A DNA stretch of 6,072 nucleotides from contig CBDUST010000280.1 in NCBI GenBank assembly GCA_965369945.1, positions 1 through 6,072 of the forward strand, in the 5' to 3' direction. Shown one piece after another: positions 1 to 6,017 of this stretch. This DNA is from JADFNO01 sp965369945. GTDB lineage: Bacteria > Planctomycetota > Phycisphaerae > Phycisphaerales > SM1A02. Under the pieces are notes generated by a model, which was not told where the DNA came from, made no database searches, and saw only the letters and a program-made list of their open reading frames with translations. Both the position numbers and the translations under genes were made by a program. The stretch's first letter is position 1. Each line of letters opens with the position of its first letter.

Positions 1-870
1 GAACAAGTCGATCTTGACCGCAACACATCCAGCCAACACCGGCACGAGCACGATTTCAACCCAACCACGAAAAACGACTCCCGACCCCTTTTTCGGGAAT
101 AGGTGATGAACGAGCGGGGCGGCGAGTAGTGGGGTGGCTATGAGAAGGCCGATGCCGGCGTGCATGCGCCACAGGCCGAAGCCGGCGGCGCCGATGGCGA
201 GGATCGTGGCAATGACCCCGGCGCTCCGGATCATGCGCGCTCCGCCCAGCTCGGCTTGGTCGGCGGCGTCGCGATCGATTGACGTCAACACCCAGGGACC
301 GATCGCCATCGCCGCTGCGACGAGCGCAGCCTGAGCCAGCGTCCCCTGCCATAGCCAATACACCGCAGCGAATGCCAAACCGCCGGGGAGGCCCGCCGAC
401 CAAACGCCGATACTCATCGAAGCGACCAGACTCGGCGGCTCACCATTGCGTCGTGAGGCGAACGATCCAGCGCCGAGCAACGTCAACAAAACGACACATA
501 GCGTGAATACGCGCAGTGGGCGCTGATCCGTCCACGTGGTTTCCTCCCAGGCTACTTCGAGTTCAGCGCGAGCACGCTTCTGATCCTCGGCAAGTTGGGC
601 CAGTAGCTCCGGCTGGGCACCGGCTCGTTCGGTCGCGATCGCCTCGGCCTGTTGTCTTCGGACGAAGTGTTCGAGCTCGGCTCGCTGTGCGGCACCGCCG
701 ACGTACATCGCTTCAAACTGCGCGGGGAGGACTCGCCCAAAGATGGACGGACCGAGGACGATCCCGGCGACCGCTCCGCCGACGACAGCCCATCCGGGAC
801 ACCGCGCCCAGCGTAGCAATGCCGCCGTACCGACCGGCATCGCCACCAGCAGGATGATCGCCATGACCAT
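1..870 (-). CDS. Cation:proton antiporter-like membrane protein (CPA2 type), N-terminal part, runs off the window edge
   Basis: The minus strand is open without a stop from ATG at 870 to base 1, giving 290 residues; the rest lies outside the window. Hydrophobic segments are near residues 2-21, 26-45, 121-138, 148-176, 177-197, 214-234, 236-254 and 266-288. The second segment carries GAVAGIVLGPSIFG (residues 32-45), which resembles the AGxxLGPS motif of Na+/H+ and K+/H+ exchangers. The last segment (VEIVLVPVLAGCVAVKIDLF, 271-290) matches the family's LPxFFxxxGLxxDL region. Such proteins exchange Na+ or K+ for protons across the inner membrane. Two oddities are visible. Residues 51-118 form a polar, Ala/Glu/Gln/Arg-rich insert, probably helical. 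No Asp or Glu occurs from residue 208 to 271, where the transport aspartate is expected. ATG at 864 is an alternative start; 870 is preferred because a -10-like hexamer lies 7 nt upstream. It is transcribed divergently from folP. Membrane protein is near certain; antiporter family is likely; actual transport activity is doubtful. Confidence 0.8.
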   Translation of the reverse strand, partial: MVMAIILLVAMPVGTAALLRWARCPGWAVVGGAVAGIVLGPSIFGRVLPAQFEAMYVGGAAQRAELEHFVRRQQAEAIATERAGAQPELLAQLAEDQKRARAELEVAWEETTWTDQRPLRVFTLCVVLLTLLGAGSFASRRNGEPPSLVASMSIGVWSAGLPGGLAFAAVYWLWQGTLAQAALVAAAMAIGPWVLTSIDRDAADQAELGGARMIRSAGVIATILAIGAAGFGLWRMHAGIGLLIATPLLAAPLVHHLFPKKGSGVVFRGWVEIVLVPVLAGCVAVKIDLF

Positions 871-877
871 AGGGCAC

Positions 878-883
878 AGGATA
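878..883 (-). promoter_or_regulatory. Candidate -10 element (TATCCT) of the antiporter-like gene
   Basis: On the minus strand TATCCT is followed by 7 nt and then ATG at 870, so transcription would begin at or within a base or two of the start codon. No Shine-Dalgarno sequence and no clear -35 hexamer are seen. The call rests mainly on the same layout recurring before three other genes in the window. Confidence 0.45.
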
Positions 884-942
884 CGTCCACTGCGAGGGCG
901 GCGCGTCGAATAATCGCTCTGGGCCAGCGAACTCAGCCCCGC

Positions 943-948
943 TACACT
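943..948 (+). promoter_or_regulatory. Candidate -10 element (TACACT) of folP
   Basis: TACACT ends 8 nt before the GTG start at 957, predicting an mRNA with almost no leader. There is no purine-rich Shine-Dalgarno sequence in the preceding 15 nt and no convincing -35 box. The gap 871-956 also holds the opposite-facing promoter of the antiporter-like gene, so both genes would be transcribed from this 86-bp divergent region. Confidence 0.45.
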
Positions 949-956
949 GACCCGCT

Positions 957-1841
957 GTGAGCGAATGCGTGGTACAAGAAAGCGTACGGTGGAGAGTCGG
1001 CCCGAGACGAGAACTCGTTCTGGATCAGCCCCGCTTGATGGGCGTGCTGAACGTTACACCGGACAGCTTCTCCGACGGCGGGTCGTTCGCGAGCGTTGAG
1101 GAAGCGGTGGACCACGCTTTGCGAATGGTCGCCGACGGGGCCTGCATCATCGATGTGGGTGGGGAATCGACTCGCCCGGGCGCCGCGCCGGTGAGCGCCG
1201 ATCAACAGATCGCCCGCACCCGGCCGGTGATCGAACAGTTGCGCCGAGCTGGCGACGTGCTGATCTCAATCGATACGACGAGCAGCGTCGTCGCTGAAGC
1301 GGCGCTTGATGCCGGGGCCGACATCATCAATGACGTCTCGGCCGGTCAAGACGACGAACGAATGTTGCCGCTCGCTGCGCAGCGCGCCTGCGGATTGGTG
1401 TTGATGCATCGACTGACCTCGCCGGCGCAGGATTCATACAGCGACCAATATGCTCAGAACCCGATCTACGCGGATGTCGTCGCAACCGTATGCGAATTCC
1501 TCATGCAACGTTGTAAAGCGGCGACATCACTCGGCGTTGATCACACTGCGATCACGATCGATCCCGGGCTTGGGTTTGGCAAATCAAAAGAGCACAACTT
1601 TCAACTCATTCGACGAACGAATGAGATTGTGCAGTTGGGATTCCCAGTTCTGAGCGCTGCGAGCCGAAAAAGCTTTGTTGGCGCTGTTACAAAGTTATCA
1701 ACGCCTTCGGAGCGGGTGCTCGGTTCGACGGCCGTGAGCGTGGCTCAGTGGTTGGGCGGAGTTCGTTTGTTTCGCGTCCATGATGTAGCGGCGCATCGTG
1801 AAGCGCTAGCGGTGGCGGCGGCAATCCGGCCGGACAAATAA
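957..1841 (+). CDS. folP: Dihydropteroate synthase
   Basis: This cytoplasmic enzyme of folate synthesis condenses 6-hydroxymethyl-7,8-dihydropterin diphosphate with p-aminobenzoate to give 7,8-dihydropteroate; it is the sulfonamide target. The 294 residues form one TIM-barrel domain with the family motifs in order: MGVLNVTPDSFSDGG (28-42), DVGGESTRPGA (66-76), SIDTT (104-108), NDVSAG (125-130), LMH (149-151), DPGLGFGK (202-209), SRKSF (236-240) and RVHDV (273-277). Pterin-site and phosphate-site residues appear intact. The length is slightly above the usual 270-285, mainly from about 20 residues before the first strand. The GTG start fits this length and the -10-like element just upstream; the next Met is residue 28, inside the first motif, so it cannot be the start. 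The loop after LMH is longer than in E. coli and lacks the MQG-type sequence. It is divergent from the antiporter-like gene and 92 bp upstream of trxA, which has its own promoter. No other folate gene is visible. Confidence 0.96.
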   Translation: MSECVVQESVRWRVGPRRELVLDQPRLMGVLNVTPDSFSDGGSFASVEEAVDHALRMVADGACIIDVGGESTRPGAAPVSADQQIARTRPVIEQLRRAGDVLISIDTTSSVVAEAALDAGADIINDVSAGQDDERMLPLAAQRACGLVLMHRLTSPAQDSYSDQYAQNPIYADVVATVCEFLMQRCKAATSLGVDHTAITIDPGLGFGKSKEHNFQLIRRTNEIVQLGFPVLSAASRKSFVGAVTKLSTPSERVLGSTAVSVAQWLGGVRLFRVHDVAAHREALAVAAAIRPDK

Positions 1842-1847
1842 TACTCA

Positions 1848-1875
1848 TTGATGTTACGGATGAAGCTGGTAGTAT
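1848..1875 (+). promoter_or_regulatory. Probable sigma-70-type promoter of trxA
   Basis: A TTGATG (-35, 1848-1853) and a TAGTAT (-10, 1870-1875) are separated by 16 nt. Each matches four of six consensus positions. Transcription would start near 1882, leaving a leader of about 50 nt before the trxA start. It lies just downstream of the folP stop, so trxA can be expressed independently of folP. Confidence 0.5.
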
Positions 1876-1920
1876 GCCTCGCCACGCCTGACCTTGGGGG
1901 AAAAGAGGAAGCAGCGCAGC

Positions 1921-1924
1921 GGAG
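1921..1924 (+). promoter_or_regulatory. Ribosome binding site (GGAG) of trxA
   Basis: GGAG lies 9 nt before ATG at 1934 and supports that start. It is the only clear Shine-Dalgarno sequence in front of any of the five protein genes here, which makes trxA the exception in the window. Confidence 0.6.
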
Positions 1925-1933
1925 ACGTCGAGC

Positions 1934-2266
1934 ATGGCAAGCGACGAAATCAAAGAGTTTACCGATGACAACTTTGATTCGGAGGTCATTAACTCCGAGT
2001 TACCGGTGCTCGTGGATTTCTGGGCCGAGTGGTGCCAGCCGTGTCGGATGCTGGCGCCGACGATCGAGGAACTGGCGGACGAGTACAAAGGCAAGGTCAA
2101 AGTGGGAAAGCTCGACACTGATGCGAATCGCGACGTGTCGATCAAATACGGGATCAGCGCCATTCCAACGATCATCCTTTTCCACGGCGGGGAAGTGAAG
2201 AAGAAATTTGTCGGGCTTACGCCGAAGGATCAGTTTGCCGCTGCGCTCGACGAGGCTGTGGCGTAG
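1934..2266 (+). CDS. trxA: Thioredoxin with WCQPC active site
   Basis: This small cytoplasmic dithiol-disulfide oxidoreductase reduces protein disulfides using electrons from thioredoxin reductase. The 110 residues span one complete thioredoxin fold, the usual size. The buried Asp (D28, in VDFW) and active site W33-C34-Q35-P36-C37 are present, followed by K/R-rich helix starts and the cis-proline loop AIPT (76-79). The GGEVKKKFVG segment (85-94) matches the last strands of the fold. There is no signal peptide, so it acts in the cytoplasm. The oddity is Gln in place of Gly in the usual WCGPC; the CxxC dipeptide is known to tune redox potential in this superfamily, so it may differ somewhat from E. 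coli Trx1. The start is supported by GGAG 9 nt upstream. It sits alone between folP and the peptidase gene, with a hairpin directly after its stop. Identification as a thioredoxin is secure. Confidence 0.95.
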   Translation: MASDEIKEFTDDNFDSEVINSELPVLVDFWAEWCQPCRMLAPTIEELADEYKGKVKVGKLDTDANRDVSIKYGISAIPTIILFHGGEVKKKFVGLTPKDQFAAALDEAVA

Positions 2267-2288
2267 CGCAGATCCCTTGCAATCTGCG
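2267..2288 (+). terminator. Hairpin directly after trxA, possible terminator
   Basis: CGCAGAT (2267-2273) and ATCTGCG (2282-2288) form a perfect 7-bp stem with an 8-nt loop, beginning at the base after the trxA stop. No T-tract follows, so it is not a canonical intrinsic terminator. It may instead stabilise the 3' end or act with a termination factor. Confidence 0.4.
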
Positions 2289-2359
2289 GTGACGTACTCG
2301 TGACGAGGGGTTGAGCCGCGATCTCTGAATCCGGTACAGGTTGAGAATACCCGCAGATT
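2281..2359. repeat. 9-bp inverted repeat in the trxA-peptidase gap
   Basis: AATCTGCGG (2281-2289) is the exact reverse complement of CCGCAGATT (2351-2359), with 61 nt between. The left arm is shared with the hairpin abutting the trxA stop, so the two pairings exclude one another. The rest of the 133-bp gap shows short repeats only (GGTTGAG at about 2305 and 2339). Confidence 0.4.
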
Positions 2360-2387
2360 CGACCCGCCGAGGTCACAGGCAACTCGG

Positions 2388-2393
2388 TATGAT
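2388..2393 (+). promoter_or_regulatory. Candidate -10 element (TATGAT) of the S9 peptidase gene
   Basis: TATGAT, matching five of six bases of the TATAAT consensus, ends exactly 6 nt before ATG at 2400. This would place the transcription start on the A of the start codon. The GGGG at 2395-2398 is too close to the start to be a Shine-Dalgarno sequence. No good -35 box is seen. Confidence 0.5.
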
Positions 2394-2399
2394 TGGGGC

Positions 2400-4628
2400 A
2401 TGCGAATACTGACATATCTGACCGTTATCGTTACCGCCGGCTGCGTCGCGTCATTTGCCTTGGCTGGCGAAGAACCGATCGTCACCAGCGACCTGCTGCG
2501 CATCCGAACCGTAAGCTCGATTGATGTCGCGCCGGATGGTACGAAAGCGGTGTTTGCAGTTCGGTCCATTGCGACGGAGACGGCCCCCGCGGATCAGGAG
2601 GTCCAGGCGCAGCCGACCTACGAGTACCGCTCACATCTGTTCCTGCTTGATCTGATCGATCCCAACGCGGAGCCTCGACAACTCACGTTCGGCGATCGTC
2701 AAGACGGTTCGCCGAGCTTGTCGCCCAATGGGCGTCGGATTGCGTTTGTTCGCGCCGATGCGGACGGCGAATCTGGCGGGCAATGTTGGGTAATTCCGGT
2801 GGACGGCGGCGAAGCTCGGCAGGTAACAAACCTTGAGCATGGCGCCGGGTTACCGAGATGGTCACCGGACGGTGGCGTGATTCTTGTGTCGTCGCAGATT
2901 CCTATTGACCAGATCGATGGGACACCGCCGTATCCCATGGAGCGCCCCAAGCGCCAATGGAAGGACGCCGAGCCGACCGATGATGTTACGCCCAAGCCGG
3001 ACGGGACTCGCCGGGAGATCCGAGCGTGGTTGGCGGCGAACGCGAAAGAGCAGAATCCGGATGCGATCAATCGATTGAATTTCCAGGGAGAGCACACACT
3101 GCGGGGATTGATGACGTTCAGTCACCTGTTTGTAGTCGATCCTGACGATCCGCAAATGCAAGCGACACAGATCACCAACGGATTCTTCGATCACGGTTCC
3201 GCAGCGTTCATGCCGGATGGCCAAAGCATTATCTATGCATCCAACAAGACCAGCGATCAACACCCCGATCGGCTGCGTGGAACCGAACTTCGGCAGGTCA
3301 ATGTCGATGGGAGTGGCGATCGTACATTGCTGTCAGTCGATGGATGGTCGCTGAGCACTCCCAAGCCGAACCGGGATGGCACGTTGCTTGCCTTTGGCGG
3401 GCGACGGATGGACGAACCGGCAGATCGGCAACGCCAGTTGGGACTTGTCACGTTGAACGCAGAAGCTCCAGTCCAGCCGACCTGGATGACCGACGAATCG
3501 ACATTCGAGGCTTCGGTGGGCGCGTTCCGATGGCGACCCAACGGCGAATTGCTGTTTACTGCTGCCCAGCGCGGTGCGGTTCCCCTAATGACGATGAGTT
3601 TCGGTTTGCTCGAGCCGGCTGCTCTAATCGATCGAATCAACGACATTCCAATCGGCGTTCAGACGTTCGACGCCGGTGGCGGGGCGATTGTGTATGCGGC
3701 GACGAGCCCGCTGAACCCCTGCACGTTGCTTGTGCGCGATAGTGCGGGAGACCGATTGGCCTATGACTTGAATCCGTGGGTTGCCCAAAAGCAACTGGCC
3801 ATGCCGCAGGAAGGTTGGCTCTCCAGGCCGGACGGCACGCGCGTGCAGTATTGGTTCATGGAGCCGACCAATCGCGACGAGACCAAGACGTATCCACTTG
3901 TGTTGGAAATCCACGGCGGACCATCGGGAATGTGGGGTCCTGGCGAATCAACCATGTGGCACGAATTCCAATTGCTATGCAGTTGGGGGTACGGCGTGGT
4001 GTACGCCAACCCACGCGGCTCCGGTGGTTATGGGTATGAATTCCAGCGCGCCAACTTTCAGAACTGGGGGGAAGGTCCGGGCGGCGACGTCTTGGCGGTT
4101 GTCGATGAGGCGCTGCGTCTGAACGAATGGCTCGACGCCGACCGACTTGTCGTCACCGGCGGAAGCTATGCTGGGTATCTTACCGCTTGGATCGTCGGCA
4201 ACGATCATCGTTTTAAAGCCGCGGTCGCGCAGCGCGGCGTCTACGACCTGGATACATTCTTCGGCGAGGGAAACGCTTGGCGGCTCGTGGAATTTGCGAT
4301 GGGCGGTTTCCCGTTCGACGATCGGGTTCGTCGAGTCATCGAACGCAACAGCCCGATCACCTACGTCGATCGCATTCGAACACCGTTGATGATCATTCAC
4401 GCAAGCAACGATTTGCGCACCGGCGTTTCACAATCGGAGATGTTGTATCGGTCGCTCAAGGCGCTGAATCGCCCAGTGGAGTACATTCGCTACCCCAACG
4501 CCGGGCACGACCTTTCGCGCACCGGCGATCCGACGCAGCGTATGGATCGCCTCAATCGCATCATCGAGTTCTTCGAGCGGTATATTGAGAATCCAAGGCC
4601 AGCGCCAAGGGTTGCGAATGAAGATTGA
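2400..4628 (+). CDS. Exported S9 family serine peptidase (prolyl oligopeptidase / acylaminoacyl-peptidase-like)
   Basis: This is a predicted exported serine peptidase that cleaves oligopeptides. Residues 1-22 form a signal peptide ending FALA, before GEE. About residues 30-470 form the beta-propeller that gates substrate size, with PD40-type signatures such as LSPNGRRIAFV, WSPDGG, FMPDGQSIIYAS and RWRPNGELLFTA. About 480-725 is the alpha/beta-hydrolase domain: HGGP (505-508, oxyanion region), NPRGSGGYG (537-545), nucleophile S589 in GGSYAG, D671 in HASNDLRTG and H703 in NAGHDLSR. The spacing and order of the triad are those of family S9, and the GGSYAG context with this propeller fits subfamily S9C (acylaminoacyl-peptidase/DPP5-like) best. 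Length 742 is normal. Cys15 in VTAGC is a weak lipobox, so a lipoprotein is a lesser possibility. It is flanked by gaps of 133 and 156 bp and seems to be transcribed alone, probably as a leaderless message. Exact substrate specificity cannot be read from the sequence. Confidence 0.93.
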   Translation: MRILTYLTVIVTAGCVASFALAGEEPIVTSDLLRIRTVSSIDVAPDGTKAVFAVRSIATETAPADQEVQAQPTYEYRSHLFLLDLIDPNAEPRQLTFGDRQDGSPSLSPNGRRIAFVRADADGESGGQCWVIPVDGGEARQVTNLEHGAGLPRWSPDGGVILVSSQIPIDQIDGTPPYPMERPKRQWKDAEPTDDVTPKPDGTRREIRAWLAANAKEQNPDAINRLNFQGEHTLRGLMTFSHLFVVDPDDPQMQATQITNGFFDHGSAAFMPDGQSIIYASNKTSDQHPDRLRGTELRQVNVDGSGDRTLLSVDGWSLSTPKPNRDGTLLAFGGRRMDEPADRQRQLGLVTLNAEAPVQPTWMTDESTFEASVGAFRWRPNGELLFTAAQRGAVPLMTMSFGLLEPAALIDRINDIPIGVQTFDAGGGAIVYAATSPLNPCTLLVRDSAGDRLAYDLNPWVAQKQLAMPQEGWLSRPDGTRVQYWFMEPTNRDETKTYPLVLEIHGGPSGMWGPGESTMWHEFQLLCSWGYGVVYANPRGSGGYGYEFQRANFQNWGEGPGGDVLAVVDEALRLNEWLDADRLVVTGGSYAGYLTAWIVGNDHRFKAAVAQRGVYDLDTFFGEGNAWRLVEFAMGGFPFDDRVRRVIERNSPITYVDRIRTPLMIIHASNDLRTGVSQSEMLYRSLKALNRPVEYIRYPNAGHDLSRTGDPTQRMDRLNRIIEFFERYIENPRPAPRVANED

Positions 4629-4637
4629 GGGCATACA

Positions 4638-4698
4638 ACCCGGGGCTTCAAGAAGCCGGACCTGACGAGCGACCGAAGGGAGCGAGGAAGGTCCGGGT
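4638..4698. repeat. Nested palindrome after the peptidase gene
   Basis: Three complementary pairs overlap here: ACCCGG (4638-4643) with CCGGGT (4693-4698); GGCTTC (4644-4649) with GAAGCC (4652-4657), a 6-bp stem with a 2-nt loop; and CCGGACCT (4656-4663) with AGGTCCGG (4689-4696), an 8-bp stem. The loop of the last pair contains a direct repeat GAGCGA (4667 and 4680). It starts 10 bp after the peptidase stop. No T-tract follows. It could end or protect the transcript, or be a copy of a dispersed REP-like repeat. Confidence 0.55.
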
Positions 4699-4772
4699 CA
4701 CCGCCGCGAACCGTCACAGGCCCGATCTGAATTACGCGCTCAAAAATCGGTAGAACCGTTCCCGTAAATGGG

Positions 4773-4778
4773 TACGCT
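4773..4778 (+). promoter_or_regulatory. Candidate -10 element (TACGCT) of ada
   Basis: TACGCT ends exactly 6 nt before ATG at 4785, the same arrangement as at the S9 peptidase gene. No Shine-Dalgarno sequence lies before the start. The -35 position (about 4750-4755) does not resemble TTGACA, as expected of a promoter that needs an activator, which could be methylated Ada itself (inference). Confidence 0.4.
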
Positions 4779-4784
4779 CTGGTC

Positions 4785-5900
4785 ATGCGAAACCTACCAA
4801 GCGAAAATCAAATGTGGCGGGCGACGCAAGAAAGTGACGCCTCTTTCGACGGCGTGTTCATTCTTGCAGTCAAGACAACAGGGGTTTTCTGTCGACCGGT
4901 TTGTACCGCACGCATGCCCAATCGTGAGAATGTCGAGTTCTTCGCCACACCGCGCGAGGCTTTGGTCGCCGGCTATCGTCCTTGCAAGCGTTGCCGTCCG
5001 ATGGATTGCAACGGTGAAGCGCCGCAATGGGTCAAGAATCTGCTAACGCGAGTTGAGCAAGCGCCGCAGGATCGGATCTGTGATGCAGAGTTGCGCACGA
5101 TGGACATTGATCCTGGCCGTGCTCGCCGCTACTTCAAATCCCACTATGGAATGACGTTTCAGGCGTATCAGCGTTCACGTCGACTTGGATCGGCGCTGGC
5201 CCACGTGCGTCGCGGTGATGATCTTACATCTGTCGGTTTGCAGCATGGTTTTGAGTCCAGCAGCGGGTTCCGTGATGCGTTTGAGCGACTGTTCGGTCGA
5301 ACGCCGGGTCGAAGTCGCGATTCAGCGTGTCTTGCGGTCCACTGGGTCCAAACGCCCATCGGACCGTTTGTCGCCGGTGCGACGGATGAAGGCGTGTGCT
5401 TGTTTGAATTTGCCGATCGCCGAGCGTTGGAGGTACAGATCACGACATTGCGCAAGCGGCTTGACCGCGCAGCCGTGCCAGGAATGAACCAACACTTGGA
5501 GCAACTCGTCGATGAAGTTGCCGGGTACTTCGATGGAACACGGAGGAATTTTGACGTTCCCTTGTTCCTGCATGGGACGACGTTCCAAGAGAAGGTCTGG
5601 CGGCAGTTGCTCAAGATTCCCTACGGGCAAACCACGTCCTACGAACAGATCGCGCGAGCCATTGATCGTCCGGGTGCGCAACGTGCGGTCGGACGGGCCA
5701 ATGGACAGAATCGAATCGCCGTGCTCGTTCCGTGTCATCGAGTGGTTCGTAGTGACGGTCAATTGGGTGGTTACGGCGGCGGATTGTGGCGCAAGCAACT
5801 TCTATTGAATCTCGAAGACAGTGTGCTGCAAGGACAGCGCGACGAGCCGAATCGTTCTGGCGAGCCTTACAAAGTGCTTGCACACGGCTGTACTGGTTGA
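4785..5900 (+). CDS. ada: Bifunctional DNA repair methyltransferase and transcriptional regulator Ada
   Basis: Ada directly repairs alkylated DNA by moving methyl groups to its own cysteines, and when methylated on its N-terminal cysteine it activates adaptive-response genes. All three parts are present in 371 residues (E. coli Ada is 354). The Ada zinc domain (about 10-75) has the four ligands C36, C40, C67 and C70 in FCRPVC and RPCKRC; C36 is the expected methylphosphotriester acceptor. An AraC-type helix-turn-helix domain (about 90-178) includes GMTFQAYQRSRRL and the second-helix region GFESSSGFRDAFERLFGRTP. The O6-methylguanine methyltransferase domain (about 183-345) has the acceptor C317 in PCHRV, then GGYGGGLWRK. 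A tail of about 25 polar residues follows the methyltransferase fold. Met10 is a possible alternative start; Met1 is favoured by its position 6 nt after a -10-like hexamer. It stands alone, with no alkA or alkB nearby. Autoregulation is likely from the family, but no certain Ada box is visible. Confidence 0.95.
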   Translation: MRNLPSENQMWRATQESDASFDGVFILAVKTTGVFCRPVCTARMPNRENVEFFATPREALVAGYRPCKRCRPMDCNGEAPQWVKNLLTRVEQAPQDRICDAELRTMDIDPGRARRYFKSHYGMTFQAYQRSRRLGSALAHVRRGDDLTSVGLQHGFESSSGFRDAFERLFGRTPGRSRDSACLAVHWVQTPIGPFVAGATDEGVCLFEFADRRALEVQITTLRKRLDRAAVPGMNQHLEQLVDEVAGYFDGTRRNFDVPLFLHGTTFQEKVWRQLLKIPYGQTTSYEQIARAIDRPGAQRAVGRANGQNRIAVLVPCHRVVRSDGQLGGYGGGLWRKQLLLNLEDSVLQGQRDEPNRSGEPYKVLAHGCTG

Positions 5901-5952
5901 GCACGCCGGCCGACGGCCCCACGTCGATCTTGAACCTCCCAAGGCCCGCAGC

Positions 5953-5980
5953 TTGAACAGCCGATGGATTGGGATATCCT
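5953..5980 (+). promoter_or_regulatory. Probable promoter of the tRNA-Ala gene
   Basis: TTGAAC (-35, 5953-5958) and TATCCT (-10, 5975-5980) are separated by 16 nt. Transcription would start near 5987, about 31 nt before the mature tRNA 5' end. The rest of the 117-bp gap after ada has a small GGCC-GAC-GGCC palindrome near 5908 and a second CTTGAAC at 5929, but no clear terminator. Confidence 0.5.
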
Positions 5981-6017
5981 TTGGTTCGATTCCGGGCCGA
6001 GGTCCGGCAAACATCAT

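Noticed and set aside
56..403. Open frame on the minus strand, 115 codons
   Set aside because: Out-of-frame shadow of the antiporter-like gene; Arg/His/Pro-rich and not protein-like.
516..857. Open frame on the plus strand, 113 codons
   Set aside because: Antisense shadow of the antiporter-like gene, very Arg/Pro-rich, with no recognisable domain.
552..890. Open frame on the minus strand, 112 codons
   Set aside because: It overlaps the antiporter-like gene in another frame and its translation is rich in Arg and Ser without any family motif or hydrophobic pattern.
1687..2175. Minus-strand open frame, 162 codons, over the end of folP and trxA
   Set aside because: Antisense to two confidently identified genes; Ser/Pro-rich and without motifs.
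2395..2398. GGGG as Shine-Dalgarno of the peptidase gene
   Set aside because: Only one base separates it from ATG at 2400, too close for ribosome binding.
2436..2447. Lipobox (TAGC, Cys15) making the peptidase a lipoprotein
   Set aside because: Thr at -3 is a poor lipobox residue, and a good signal peptidase I site (ALA before Gly23) follows; kept only as a lesser possibility.
2000..2569. Minus-strand open frame, 189 codons, over trxA and the start of the peptidase gene
   Set aside because: Antisense to two well-supported genes and without recognisable domain content.
3975..4400. Minus-strand open frame, 141 codons, inside the peptidase gene
   Set aside because: It lies opposite the conserved catalytic domain, whose codon constraints explain the open frame.
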